This document shows positions 45,246 to 54,551 of a stretch of 64,000 nt of DNA, piece after piece. The notes under the pieces were generated by a model that did no database searches, was not told the DNA's origin, and was given only the letters and a program-made list of their open reading frames with translations. Position numbers and translations under genes: made by a program. Source of the DNA: Teredinibacter haidensis (GTDB lineage Bacteria > Pseudomonadota > Gammaproteobacteria > Pseudomonadales > Cellvibrionaceae); contig NZ_CP060084.1 of NCBI RefSeq assembly GCF_014211975.1, positions 1,054,001 to 1,118,000 of the forward strand, read 5' to 3'. Position 1 is the stretch's first letter. Every line of letters starts with the position of its first letter.

Positions 45246-45821
45246 CTATTTTATCAGTGATAAAAATTCATTACGCGTGCTTGAATTACTCCGAAACGTT
45301 CCCAGCATGGCAGAGGTTTTCATCACAGAGTTTTGCTTTTCTACGCCGCGCATCATCATGCATAAATGTTTCGCTTCTATAATGACTCCTACGCCCGCCG
45401 CGCCGGTAACCTCGTGGATTGTTTTTGCAACCTGTGTCGTTAGTTGCTCCTGAATTTGTAGGCGTCGAGCATACATATCGATAATGCGAGCGACCTTCGA
45501 TAAGCCGAGAACTTTTCCTGTGGGAATATAGCCAACATGGGCTTTGCCTATAAATGGCAGCATATGGTGCTCACAAAGGGAAAAAAGCTCGATATCCTGC
45601 ACAATTACCATGTCGTTAGAATCGGATGGAAATAGGGCGTCGTTGACGACTTCTTCGAGTGTTTGTTGGTAGCCACTGGTTAGATACTCAAAGGCCCCGG
45701 CTGCACGGTAAGGCGTGTCGACCAGCCCGGGGCGCTGAAGATCTTCGCCGGTAGATTCGATGATTTTGGCAAAATAGTCAGCGGTGGCGGTGCTTTCAGC
45801 CACCTTGTTTGAATCGCACAT
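45246..45821 (-). CDS. folE: GTP cyclohydrolase I
   Basis: FolE makes dihydroneopterin triphosphate from GTP, the first step of folate synthesis, and can also feed queuosine synthesis. The 191 residues match the family. The zinc and active-site motifs are seen: [20 protein letters not shown] (Cys-x-x-His-His) and [20 protein letters not shown], with [20 protein letters not shown] between. An N-terminal extension of about 40 residues precedes the core. It is on the opposite strand, convergent with the DUF4892 gene and divergent from prmB. Confidence 0.95.
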   Translation of the reverse strand: MCDSNKVAESTATADYFAKIIESTGEDLQRPGLVDTPYRAAGAFEYLTSGYQQTLEEVVNDALFPSDSNDMVIVQDIELFSLCEHHMLPFIGKAHVGYIPTGKVLGLSKVARIIDMYARRLQIQEQLTTQVAKTIHEVTGAAGVGVIIEAKHLCMMMRGVEKQNSVMKTSAMLGTFRSNSSTRNEFLSLIK

Positions 45822-45925
45822 GATAATTCCAGCTTGTGTTGTTGAAACCGCTTACGCTTAATGTCGTTAGGCGGTGGGGGGAAAAAGCGCTAGAATAGCG
45901 GCCTTTTGTCCATTTGCCAAAAATT

Positions 45926-46845
45926 ATGACGATTAATCCTATCAATGAGTTGGTTTCAGTACGCGATTGGATTCGCTGGGGGCCAGTGAATTTACGCGAG
46001 CAGGTCTGTATTTTGGTCACGGAACCGATAATGCTTGGGATGAATCCATGGTGCTGGTTATGTGGGCATTGCGTCAGCCATGGGAAATGCTTGAGCAGAT
46101 TATCGATACACGCCTGACGCTAGCCGAGCGCGAACAGATAGGTGATTTGATTCAAAAACGAGTCGAAACTCAGCAGCCAGCAGCCTATCTTACGGGCGAA
46201 GCCTGGTTTGGCGGGTTGAGATTTGAGGTTACGCCAGACGTTTTAGTGCCCCGGTCGCCAATGGCCGAATTGATTGTTGCGGGTATTCAGCCCTGGTTGA
46301 CAAATTTTCCCGAAGCCATTCTGGATTTGTGTACCGGGAGCGGCTGCATAGGCATTCTCTGTGCCGATACATTCCCCGAGTCGTTAGTTGATTTGAGTGA
46401 TATTTCTACCGAGGCGCTGGCCGTTGCGACGCGAAATATTCAAAATTACGAGATGATGGCTCGCGTTCAGGTCATTGCCTCGGATGTTTTCAATGCAGAG
46501 CATTTTAAGGGACGGACCTACGACCTGATTATTTCGAATCCACCTTACGTGGATGCCCAGGATCTTGCCTCCATGCCTGCCGAGTATCATGCGGAGCCGG
46601 CCCTGGGGCTGGCCTCGGGTGAAGACGGCCTGGATCTGACTCGGCGTATTCTGCGTGATGCAGTCAACCACCTAAATCCCGGCGGTCTCCTGGTGGTGGA
46701 GGTTGGTAATAGCTGGGAGGCGCTGGAAGAGTCCTATCCCGAAGTGGATTTCCTATGGCCTGAATTTGAAAGTGGTGGGCACGGTGTTTTTGTGCTGACC
46801 TATGAACAACTTGTGGAATATGGCTCGCTGTTTTCGGGCCACTGA
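45926..46845 (+). CDS. prmB: 50S ribosomal protein L3 glutamine methyltransferase, frameshifted near the N-terminus
   Basis: PrmB methylates a glutamine of ribosomal protein L3. The main frame is continuous from 45967 (a TTG codon) and holds YFGHGTDNAWDE, PRSPMAELI, LDLCTGSGCIGILCA and the catalytic NPPY motif (SNPPYVDAQDLASMPAEYHA). The true N-terminus seems to lie in another frame from an ATG at 45926 (MTINPINELVSVRDWIRWG), which joins the main frame at the G-run 45978-45982. Six Gs instead of five would give RWGASEFTRAGLYFGHG, as in other PrmB proteins. With five Gs, the ATG frame ends after another 60 residues. Either this is a sequencing slip or the gene is expressed without its first ~18 residues. 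Confidence 0.9.
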
Positions 46846-46867
46846 GTAAAAAGATAACGAGAGATTT

Positions 46868-47968
46868 ATGTCCGGTAATACCTTTGGAAAACTGTTTACT
46901 GTTACCACGTTTGGTGAGAGTCATGGCCTGGCTCTAGGCTGTATCGTCGATGGCTGCCCTCCAGGGGTTCCTCTGACAGAAGAGGATTTACAAAGAGATC
47001 TCGATCGGCGCAAGCCTGGCCAGTCGCGCTATACCACTCAGCGTCGTGAAGCTGATCAGGTGCGCATTTTGTCAGGCGTTTTTGAGGGTAAAACGACGGG
47101 TACGCCTATCGGTATGGCGATCGAAAATACCGATCAGCGATCCAAAGATTACTCCAGTATCAAAGACCAGTTTCGTCCCGCACACGCCGACTATACCTAC
47201 ATGAAAAAATACGGCGTCCGCGACTACCGCGGCGGCGGTCGTTCATCTGCAAGGGAGACCGCCATGCGGGTGGCGGCGGGCGCTTTGGCGAAGAAAGTTC
47301 TGCAGCAGTTTTGGGGAATTGAAATCCGAGGATACCTGTCTCAATTGGGGCCTATTGCTATAGATAGTGTGGACTGGGATCAGGTCGATCAAAACCCATT
47401 TTTCTGCCCCGACGCCTCCAAAGTTAAAGCGATGGAGGATTATATGCAGGCGCTGGGCAAAGAGGGTAATTCCGTCGGCGCGAAAATTTCTGTGGTTGCT
47501 CGCAATATGATTCCGGGTTTAGGGGAGCCAGTTTTCGATCGTCTGGACGCTGATCTGGCCCACGCGTTGATGGGTATTAATGCGGTCAAGGGCGTAGAAA
47601 TCGGCGCCGGCTTTGCCAGTGTTAGCCAGAAGGGAACGGAACACCGAGATGAAATTACGCCAGAAGGTTTCCTCTCCAATCAGGCGGGTGGTGTGTTAGG
47701 CGGTATTTCGACAGGGCAGGATTTTATCGCTCATATGGCGTTAAAACCTACCTCCAGCCTCCGTATTCCCGGCCGAAGTATCGACGTGTACGGCAATCCC
47801 GTTGAAGTCGTTACAACGGGGCGACACGACCCCTGCGTGGGCATACGTGCTACCCCCATCGCCGAAGCGATGATGGCACTGGTGGTCTTGGATCATGCGC
47901 TCCGCCAGCGAGCACAAAACGGAGATGCCGGAAAACAGGTGTTTACGATTCCTCCCTCAGCAGAATAA
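46868..47968 (+). CDS. aroC: chorismate synthase
   Basis: AroC converts 5-enolpyruvylshikimate 3-phosphate to chorismate, using reduced FMN. The 366 residues match the family. Signatures seen are [120 protein letters not shown] and [20 protein letters not shown]. It is 22 bp after prmB and ends 5 bp before the MFS gene, so the three probably form one transcript; the prmB-aroC order is common in the gammaproteobacteria. Confidence 0.97.
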   Translation: MSGNTFGKLFTVTTFGESHGLALGCIVDGCPPGVPLTEEDLQRDLDRRKPGQSRYTTQRREADQVRILSGVFEGKTTGTPIGMAIENTDQRSKDYSSIKDQFRPAHADYTYMKKYGVRDYRGGGRSSARETAMRVAAGALAKKVLQQFWGIEIRGYLSQLGPIAIDSVDWDQVDQNPFFCPDASKVKAMEDYMQALGKEGNSVGAKISVVARNMIPGLGEPVFDRLDADLAHALMGINAVKGVEIGAGFASVSQKGTEHRDEITPEGFLSNQAGGVLGGISTGQDFIAHMALKPTSSLRIPGRSIDVYGNPVEVVTTGRHDPCVGIRATPIAEAMMALVVLDHALRQRAQNGDAGKQVFTIPPSAE

Positions 47969-47973
47969 TAGCT

Positions 47974-49131
47974 ATGCCGTATTGGCGTTTATCTGCGGTC
48001 TATTTTTGTTATTTCGCCGTTGTTGGAGCCCTCTCTCCCTATTGGGGGCTTTATCTTGAAGATCTGGGCTACCAGCCTGCCGATATAGGCTTGCTTTCAG
48101 CTATCCCCATGCTAACCAAATTAGCCGCACCCAATATATGGGGGGCGCTGGCAGACTATAGCGGGCGGCGTTTGCGAGTTATTCGCCTGGGGGCGGCGGG
48201 GGCCTGTATCTGTTTTCTAGGTATTTTAATTCGTCAGGATTACGTCTGGCTCATCGCGGTAACCATAGCCTACAGTTTTTTTTGGAACGCCATTTTAGCG
48301 CAATTTGAAGTCGTCACTTTGTCATACCTCGACGCAGAGCCGCACAGCTACAGTCGTGTCCGGCTGTGGGGTTCAGTCGGCTTTATCGTGACGGTAGTAG
48401 TGTTGGGTTATATGTTGGAAGTGGTTTCGATTCGGCATTTACCCTTGGTCATTTTTATTTTCTTAACTGGTATTCTTCTTAGCGCTATCAGTTTACCAAG
48501 TGATCAACCTGTTATACACCAGCGCGGAGTTGGTCGGTTTTTGGAAATAATAAAAGAAGGGCACGTGTTGTGGTTTTTTGCGGTGATGGCACTACTGCAG
48601 TTAAGTCATGGGGTGTATTACACGTTTTACAGTATTTACCTCGAAAGCTTTGGATACTCCCGCACCTTTATCGGGGTTCTTTGGGCAATAGGCGTTATTG
48701 CAGAAATTCTAATTTTTTTGCGAATGCCGCAGTTGTTTAAATGGTTTTCAATATTGCGTTTACTGCAGGTGAGCTTACTGTTGACAGCCATTCGCTGGTG
48801 GGTGATTGGTTGGTTTCCACAGTCAGTGTTGTTCATAACTCTTATACAAATTCTGCATGCATTTTCTTTTGGCGTTGCTCACGCCATAGCCATTGAGTTT
48901 GTTCGTACACGCTTTAGTGAGTCGGCGCAAAGCCAGGGGCAGGCGTTTTACAGTGCGGTTTGTTTTGGCGGTGGTAATGCGCTGGGTGCATACATTAGTG
49001 GATTGTTGTGGCAGGAACAGCCCCTTTGGGCTTTCGCATTTGCTGTTTTTGCGGTATTGATGGGGTTTGTTTTTTCTTTGCTATTTATCCCTGCTCAAGC
49101 TTTTGCCAAGACTATTTGCGTTGGTGATTAA
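47974..49131 (+). CDS. MFS transporter of the MFS_1-like (HcaT/LacY-related) type
   Basis: A 385-residue membrane protein with twelve predicted transmembrane helices. The first helix carries YFCYFAVVGALSPYWGLYLE, as in the LacY/NupG/HcaT-related group (a PF12832-type MFS_1-like family), followed by LGLLSAIPMLTKLAAPNIWG, the RLWGSVGFIVTVVVLGYML motif of helix 5 and GVLWAIGVIAEILIFLRMPQ for helix 7-8. The substrate is not evident; 3-phenylpropionate or sugars are transported by relatives. It starts 5 bp after aroC. Confidence 0.88.
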   Translation: MPYWRLSAVYFCYFAVVGALSPYWGLYLEDLGYQPADIGLLSAIPMLTKLAAPNIWGALADYSGRRLRVIRLGAAGACICFLGILIRQDYVWLIAVTIAYSFFWNAILAQFEVVTLSYLDAEPHSYSRVRLWGSVGFIVTVVVLGYMLEVVSIRHLPLVIFIFLTGILLSAISLPSDQPVIHQRGVGRFLEIIKEGHVLWFFAVMALLQLSHGVYYTFYSIYLESFGYSRTFIGVLWAIGVIAEILIFLRMPQLFKWFSILRLLQVSLLLTAIRWWVIGWFPQSVLFITLIQILHAFSFGVAHAIAIEFVRTRFSESAQSQGQAFYSAVCFGGGNALGAYISGLLWQEQPLWAFAFAVFAVLMGFVFSLLFIPAQAFAKTICVGD

Positions 49132-49258
49132 AATGAAAAATCAAGCATTAATTGTTGAATATATGACGCTGTTCGCTTGTGTTAATGCGCCAAATCTCTA
49201 AAATGAGTAGTCGTTAAATAAAAAATCCATCTTAAAAATGCCTTTCGGATTGAATAGT

Positions 49259-50230
49259 ATGAAAACACTATTAGCTTTCATTACCGGTATAGGAATTGTG
49301 TTGTCTGCAGCCGCCCAGGAAGGCGAAGTATGTCCACTTATTAACTGTGACTGCAGCAGCTTGCCGAGTGACTCCTGGAAACAGACGTGCAGAACCCATG
49401 AGCAAGTTATCAAGGAGCGTTGTGCTGTTAATGGCAATACGCCGACCGATTTTTGCTCCCTTCACGGGCCATCAGCATCACCGCTGCCGCTCGCGATGAA
49501 ATTTTCTGATATGGAAGTCCTTGCGGAAGAAGGCCTGGAAGATACACATAAAGAAACTGTGGCGCTCTACCTTGCTATTCGCTCAGATCTATCCAGCGTG
49601 AAGGTGAAACTGAGTAACCTGCAGTTTAAAAACGCCGTGGTGATGGTAAAAGACATCGATAATAATGTTGATTCTCTTTTTAGCGCCCAGCGTCAACTGA
49701 CGATGAGTTGGCTCGTATACGAACAAGAAAAGGAAGCCGTTGCTGGTTGGCGGACTTACGCCGAAGAGTCTCTGGCTATGGCTGAGGATCAGTTCGCTTT
49801 TGGCGCACAGTTATGGACTCAGTATCAAGCGGCGGATCATGAAGGGAAAAAGAAGGCCTACAAAGTGCTGGCGCTAAAGTTAATGCGTATTGCGGGTAAA
49901 TCCTTCGAAGTTGCTGGCTACAGTTACGCGGGTGGTGATCGAAGTAAAGATGCGGCCAAGGCGTGGGCGAGGGGGGCTGAAGTGTCTAAGGCTCTGATGG
50001 TTGCGAAGCAGGAATCCGGCGCAGATATCAGCCATGTGAATTTTTATCGGTACCAAGCGGCATCTAGGCTTCATCGCGCGAGTTATTATTGGGCCGTCGA
50101 TCAGAAAGTTGAAGATGCGCTAGCGGCGTTAACCTTGGCGAATGAAATATCGCCGGCAACAGAGTTGGTCGAGCTGCTTGCGAACGATGATGCTCAGGAA
50201 GAGAGTGGCGTGATTCAGTTGGTTCAATAA
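49259..50230 (+). CDS. exported hypothetical protein with a Cys-rich N-terminus
   Basis: From the ATG at 49259 the protein has 323 residues; an in-frame ATG at 49238 would add seven. A signal peptide (MKTLLAFITGIGIVLSAAAQ, cleavage after residue 19 or 20) is followed by a segment with seven Cys within about 45 residues (CPLINCDCSSLPSDSWKQTC, then RTHEQVIKERCAVNG and TDFCSLHGP). The rest is a mainly alpha-helical domain with a TPR-like look, including AGKSFEVAGYSYAGGDRSKD and RYQAASRLHRASYYWAVDQK. I do not recognise the family. It lies 127 bp after the MFS gene and may have its own promoter. Confidence 0.75.
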   Translation: MKTLLAFITGIGIVLSAAAQEGEVCPLINCDCSSLPSDSWKQTCRTHEQVIKERCAVNGNTPTDFCSLHGPSASPLPLAMKFSDMEVLAEEGLEDTHKETVALYLAIRSDLSSVKVKLSNLQFKNAVVMVKDIDNNVDSLFSAQRQLTMSWLVYEQEKEAVAGWRTYAEESLAMAEDQFAFGAQLWTQYQAADHEGKKKAYKVLALKLMRIAGKSFEVAGYSYAGGDRSKDAAKAWARGAEVSKALMVAKQESGADISHVNFYRYQAASRLHRASYYWAVDQKVEDALAALTLANEISPATELVELLANDDAQEESGVIQLVQ

Positions 50231-50524
50231 ATGTAAGTTGTTCTAAATCGTTCTTGGGTGTTTTTTTTGAAGTGAGGGGGCTGATATTTACAGCAGCCCC
50301 TCAAGTAGGATGCTCAGCCCTTTTTCTGTCCATGTGGGTATGGATTCAATGTTTGCCATAGCCTCACACTGTTAACCCCCCTCTTTTTTGACTCCTCATC
50401 GCTAATCGTTCCTGAATTGTACCAATAAATGGTGGCGATGGTGGCGATGGTGGCGATGGTTGTGAAGTCATATCTTCATCATTTGTGGAGCCGTAGAGGC
50501 TGGTGCGGCCTCTACGGCTTCTGT
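50231..50524. other. gene-free stretch with tandem 9-mers and a hairpin
   Basis: No gene is visible. The unit GGTGGCGAT is present three times with a partial fourth copy (50431-50460), and a strong hairpin follows at 50489-50519. The two flanking genes are convergent. Confidence 0.6.
50489..50519. terminator. 12-bp-stem hairpin at the end of the OMP gene
   Basis: AGCCGTAGAGGC and GCCTCTACGGCT form a perfect 12-bp stem with a seven-base loop, six bases beyond the minus-strand stop of the outer-membrane protein gene. The T-run beyond the stem on the minus strand is poor, so it may work as a bidirectional or mRNA 3'-protecting hairpin. Confidence 0.6.
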
Positions 50525-51304
50525 TTAAAAGTGAATAGCCACGTTTAGGTAAGGGCCGTCAAAGGTAAGATCTGTGTTGGCATCATCAAAATCTACCAAT
50601 TCCATTTTAAATTGGCGGAAACCTAGTTCTGCACCAATATCCAAAACACTTTCGAATGCCCAACCGACTCTAATATCCAGGTCGCTAATCACGCTGTTGT
50701 CATAGGATACGTAATTAGCATTACCGGCAATATATGCACCGGAGAGGGGAAGATCGAATCTTGCCATACCGTAAACCATTGGGATGGCACCGGTCAGTTC
50801 GATTTCTTCTGTAACAACGGCCAAGCCTTCTGGTTCTGCATAGACGGACGCAGTTCCATCAAGTACTTTTGCGGTAACGCCAACATCCAAGCTCACCCAG
50901 TTATCCAGAATTTCGTAATACAGAGTGATATCGGTTTGGGTAAAGTCCAGTAGTGTCGTGGTTGCCGCCTCAGCGGGGAACGTGACATCGCTCCAGGTGA
51001 AGTTTCGCTCAACTACGGCATAACCTTCGCTTTTCAGGGTTGAGTGGTGGATGCGCACATTGGGAATCAATGGGATTGGGTGTTCTAAAGCGACGTACAC
51101 AAAGGTGCTATTATCCGCTTCCAGTCCCAATTCGTCTGTTGTGATCGGTATATCATCTACACCGATTGAGCCATCCAGGCTGGCATTCCATGTTCCTGCG
51201 CCCGCATAAATACCTAAAATGGTATCGGCATGCGTCTGAGCACAGGGAAGTAGCACGGAGGCGGCGATTAGTGGCGTGTATAACAGAGGGGTTAGCTTTT
51301 TCAT
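50525..51304 (-). CDS. TIGR04219-type outer-membrane beta-barrel protein
   Basis: A 259-residue protein with a signal peptide (MKKLTPLLYTPLIAASVLLP, cleavage after THA near residue 26). The mature part starts DTILGIYAGAGTWNASLDGS and has alternating beta-strand segments such as NSTFVYVALEHPIPLIPNVR, TDITLYYEILDNWVSLDVGV and the final strand DGPYLNVAIHF ending in Phe, the outer-membrane sorting signal. This matches the TIGR04219 outer-membrane family. Its role is unknown. It is divergent from nothing nearby: the LysR gene lies 98 bp upstream on the same strand. Confidence 0.88.
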   Translation of the reverse strand: MKKLTPLLYTPLIAASVLLPCAQTHADTILGIYAGAGTWNASLDGSIGVDDIPITTDELGLEADNSTFVYVALEHPIPLIPNVRIHHSTLKSEGYAVVERNFTWSDVTFPAEAATTTLLDFTQTDITLYYEILDNWVSLDVGVTAKVLDGTASVYAEPEGLAVVTEEIELTGAIPMVYGMARFDLPLSGAYIAGNANYVSYDNSVISDLDIRVGWAFESVLDIGAELGFRQFKMELVDFDDANTDLTFDGPYLNVAIHF

Positions 51305-51402
51305 ATTGGTAAACCTGTTTCTTGTTTTAAATTTGGTGCAGCTTTTTAATGATATAAAATATTTTATAGCAGATGGTCGCGTAAATAATTGTTAAAAATT
51401 GA

Positions 51403-52290
51403 TTACTTGACGTGGTCAGTATTTTTCATGGTGCGAAGTACATCAAAAAAGGCGTTCGCGGCGTTACCTAATGTTCTCTTTGTGTGAGTGACGACGCCCA
51501 GCTCGCGTTGAAGGTGTACGTTTTTTATGGGTAATTCTAGCATCTGATTATCAACCATTGTTCTGGGTAATACACTCCAGCCCAAGCCGACAGATACCAT
51601 CATTTTGATGGTTTCCAGATAGTTGGTCGTCATATTTTGCTGTAACGCAACGTTTGCCTTATCAAAGCAATTTTTGACCAGCCTCCCGGTAAAAGTGTTC
51701 AGGTCGGGCAGGATGGAGGGCAAAGGGCTTAGGTCTTTTAGCGTTACATCCAGTTGAGATATGATTGGGTGTTTGTATGAGGCGACAAATACCAATGGGT
51801 CTACCCAAATGCTTTCAGCTATTAGGGGTTGTCGAGTTTTGGGTGCCAGAGTAACGATTGCGAGTTCACAATCGCCGTGGGCAACGCGCTCGTGGGCCTG
51901 CTCCGAATCGAGAAACTCAAATTGTAAGTTAACGTGTTTGTGGCGTGAGGTGAACGCATGGAGTACGGGCGGGAGGTGATGCAGTCCAATATGATGGCTG
52001 GTGGCGACTCTCAAAGTGCCGGATATTTCTCCCGATAATTCGCGGATATTGCGCTCGGTATCACGCATTGTATTCAGTATATATTCTGCGCGGGGTAGTA
52101 GTTTTTCGCCGGCTTCCGTCAGTTTTATGTCTCGCCCAAGACGATCGAACAGAATGTGATCGAGTTTTTGTTCTAGCGAGGCGATACGCTTGCTGACGGC
52201 GGGCTGGGTAATGTGCAAACTTTCTGCCGCCAATGAAAATGAACGGTTCTGTGCAACTGCCACAAAGGCTTTTAGTGACTCTGTATCCAC
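51403..52290 (-). CDS. LysR-family transcriptional regulator, divergent from leuC
   Basis: A 295-residue LysR-type regulator. The N-terminal winged HTH covers residues 1-60 with LKAFVAVAQNRSFSLAAESL, HITQPAVSKRIASLEQKL and LFDRLGRDIKLTEAGEKLLP. The effector-binding domain follows, with SGTLRVATSHHIGLHHLPPV and LAIVTLAPKTRQPLIAESIW. It is divergently placed from leuC with a 151-bp shared region containing an inverted repeat of LysR-site type. In pseudomonads a LysR gene also lies upstream of leuC, so control of the leucine genes is a reasonable inference. Confidence 0.92.
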   Translation of the reverse strand: MDTESLKAFVAVAQNRSFSLAAESLHITQPAVSKRIASLEQKLDHILFDRLGRDIKLTEAGEKLLPRAEYILNTMRDTERNIRELSGEISGTLRVATSHHIGLHHLPPVLHAFTSRHKHVNLQFEFLDSEQAHERVAHGDCELAIVTLAPKTRQPLIAESIWVDPLVFVASYKHPIISQLDVTLKDLSPLPSILPDLNTFTGRLVKNCFDKANVALQQNMTTNYLETIKMMVSVGLGWSVLPRTMVDNQMLELPIKNVHLQRELGVVTHTKRTLGNAANAFFDVLRTMKNTDHVK

Positions 52291-52334
52291 GGCTTTAGCC
52301 TCACTTACCGATAATGATTGTGAATTAATCTTAG

Positions 52335-52351
52335 CATTCCTTGCGGGAATG
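52335..52351. promoter_or_regulatory. LysR-type inverted repeat between the regulator and leuC
   Basis: CATTCC TTGCG GGAATG (52335-52351) is an inverted repeat with a T-N11-A core (T37 to A49), the form of a LysR-type binding site. It lies 22 bp before the -35 element of the putative leuC promoter and 45 bp upstream of the LysR start, a position suited to activation of leuC and autoregulation. Confidence 0.55.
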
Positions 52352-52372
52352 TAAAATATGAAAATAATGAAT

Positions 52373-52401
52373 TTGAGTTATTTGTCGTTGACTCATAGAA
52401 T
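52373..52401 (+). promoter_or_regulatory. sigma-70-type promoter of leuC
   Basis: TTGAGT (52373-52378) and TAGAAT (52396-52401) are separated by exactly 17 bases. They match the sigma-70 consensus well (five of six at each end, roughly) and lie 40 bp before the leuC ATG. Confidence 0.6.
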
Positions 52402-52441
52402 GCAGCAATCTCAGCCCACATTAACTATTTAGAGGTCGAAA

Positions 52442-53860
52442 ATGGTTGCAAGAACGCTCTACGATAAACTTTGGGATGATCACGTTGTTACTCAGAGAGA
52501 CGACGGATCTTCGCTTATCTATATCGACCGTCACATCGTACATGAGGTGACGTCTCCACAGGCCTTTGAGGGTTTGCGGCTCGCAGGGAGGAAACTTTGG
52601 CGGGCGGATAGTGTTGTCGCTACTCCTGACCACAATGTTCCGACGACTGCGCATGAGCGGGCCTCCGGTGTAGACGGCATTGAAGACCCGATCTCAAGAA
52701 TTCAGGTCAAAACTCTAGATGATAACTGTGATGAGCTGGGTATCGTTGAGTTTAAAATCAACGATAAGCGACAGGGGATTGTGCATGTGGTTGGCCCTGA
52801 AACGGGCGCCTGCCTTCCTGGAATGACGATTGTGTGTGGCGACTCCCATACTTCAACCAATGGTGCTCTAGGTGCTCTCGCCTTTGGTATTGGTACCAGT
52901 GAAGTGGAGCATGTGCTGGCAACTCAGTGCATTGTAGCCAAGAAAATGAAAAATATGCTGGTGCGGGTAGACGGTGAACTCGGTAATGGGGTGACATCCA
53001 AAGATGTTGTTCTGGCTATTATCGCGAAAATAGGCACGGCCGGCGGCACGGGTTATGCGATCGAATTTGGAGGCGGTGTCTTCCGCAGTATGTCGATGGA
53101 AGGACGTTTAACGGTTTGTAATATGGCGATCGAAGCAGGTGCTCGTGCAGGTATGGTTGGTGTAGATGATATTACACTGGAATATGTTGAAGGCCGCGCC
53201 TTTGCTCCTAAGGGGGATGATTGGGCCTCAGCCAAAGAGTGTTGGCGAGAGCTGCACTCCGATGCCGATGCCGAATTCGATTGTGTCGTGGCGCTGGACG
53301 GTGCAGCGATCAAGCCTCAAGTGAGTTGGGGAACATCACCAGAAATGGTACTGCCAATTGATGGGCTTGTGCCCAACCCTGAAGAAGAAAGCGATGAGGT
53401 AAAAGCTGGAGGAATTCGTCGAGCTCTTGACTATATGGGCCTGAAAGCAGGCCAGGCAATTGGGGATATTAAGGTTGATCGTGTGTTTATCGGTTCCTGC
53501 ACTAACTCCCGTATAGAAGATATACGCGCGGCGGCGAAAGTCGTTGAAGGCCGCTTCAAAGCCGAGTCTGTTAAAGAAGCTATTGTTGTTCCGGGTTCCG
53601 GTGCGGTTAAAATTCAGGCAGAGGCAGAAGGGCTCGATAAAGTTTTTATTGCCGCAAATATCGAGTGGCGAGAGCCTGGATGTTCCATGTGTTTGGCAAT
53701 GAACGCAGACCGTCTGGGGGAGGGGGAGCACTGCGCTTCAACATCCAATCGAAATTTTGAGGGCCGTCAAGGCTATGGCGGCAGAACACATCTGGTTAGT
53801 CCGGCGATGGCCGCAGCCGCAGCGATTGCGGGCCATTTCGTAGACGTGCGTGACTTTTAG
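52442..53860 (+). CDS. leuC: 3-isopropylmalate dehydratase large subunit
   Basis: LeuC with LeuD forms isopropylmalate isomerase, the second specific step of leucine synthesis. It has 472 residues. The aconitase-family marks are [14 protein letters not shown] at the N-terminus, [52 protein letters not shown], the first cluster Cys in [12 protein letters not shown] and the pair in [16 protein letters not shown]. An AGAGG ribosome-binding site precedes the ATG. It begins the leuC-leuD-leuB-asd run. Confidence 0.97.
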   Translation: MVARTLYDKLWDDHVVTQRDDGSSLIYIDRHIVHEVTSPQAFEGLRLAGRKLWRADSVVATPDHNVPTTAHERASGVDGIEDPISRIQVKTLDDNCDELGIVEFKINDKRQGIVHVVGPETGACLPGMTIVCGDSHTSTNGALGALAFGIGTSEVEHVLATQCIVAKKMKNMLVRVDGELGNGVTSKDVVLAIIAKIGTAGGTGYAIEFGGGVFRSMSMEGRLTVCNMAIEAGARAGMVGVDDITLEYVEGRAFAPKGDDWASAKECWRELHSDADAEFDCVVALDGAAIKPQVSWGTSPEMVLPIDGLVPNPEEESDEVKAGGIRRALDYMGLKAGQAIGDIKVDRVFIGSCTNSRIEDIRAAAKVVEGRFKAESVKEAIVVPGSGAVKIQAEAEGLDKVFIAANIEWREPGCSMCLAMNADRLGEGEHCASTSNRNFEGRQGYGGRTHLVSPAMAAAAAIAGHFVDVRDF

Positions 53861-53873
53861 GAGAAGACAGCAT

Positions 53874-54521
53874 ATGAAAAGCTTTACAACGGTTATGGGC
53901 CTTGTTGCGCCTATGGATCGCGCCAATGTCGATACCGATTTAATTATTCCGAAGCAATTTTTGAAGTCAATTAAGCGAACAGGTTTTGGTCCCAACCTGT
54001 TTGATGAGCTACGCTATCTCGATAAGGGTGAGCCGGGAAAAGAAAACAAAGGGCGTCCCATTAACCCAGAATTTCCGTTGAATTTTGAACGTTATCAGGG
54101 CGCAAGTATCCTCTTGGCGCGTGAAAATTTTGGTTGTGGGTCTAGTCGAGAGCACGCACCATGGGCGCTGGATGAATATGGTTTTCGTGCGGTTATCGCT
54201 TCTAGCTTTGCCGATATTTTTTATAATAACTGCTTTAAAAATGGGCTGTTGCCAATTGTGCTGGATGAACAGGATGTCAATACACTGTTTGAACAGATGT
54301 ATGCCAGCGAGGGATACCAGCTAACCATTGATTTACAGCAGCAAAAAGTTATTTCAGCAAGTGCAGAATACGTGTTTGAAGTTGAAGAATTTCGCAAGCA
54401 CTGTCTGCTAAACGGTTTGGATGATATTAGTCTTACGCTGCAAGATGCCGAGCTGATTCGTGAATACGAAGGCAGCCGTAAGCAGCAAAAGCCCTGGTTG
54501 TTTGGCGCAGTTAGTCAATAG
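53874..54521 (+). CDS. leuD: 3-isopropylmalate dehydratase small subunit
   Basis: LeuD is the small (swivel) subunit of isopropylmalate isomerase. From the ATG at 53874 it has 215 residues. Marks are [57 protein letters not shown] and [19 protein letters not shown]. The ATG is chosen because AGGAGAAG lies just before it; the frame is open upstream to 53850 but overlaps leuC. It lies 13 bp after leuC and 30 bp before leuB. Confidence 0.97.
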   Translation: MKSFTTVMGLVAPMDRANVDTDLIIPKQFLKSIKRTGFGPNLFDELRYLDKGEPGKENKGRPINPEFPLNFERYQGASILLARENFGCGSSREHAPWALDEYGFRAVIASSFADIFYNNCFKNGLLPIVLDEQDVNTLFEQMYASEGYQLTIDLQQQKVISASAEYVFEVEEFRKHCLLNGLDDISLTLQDAELIREYEGSRKQQKPWLFGAVSQ

Positions 54522-54551
54522 TGCGTGCTTTTTGAATTAGAGGGAAAAACC

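Noticed and set aside
46384..46671. Antisense open frame inside prmB
   Set aside because: Shadow of the prmB methyltransferase domain with NPPY.
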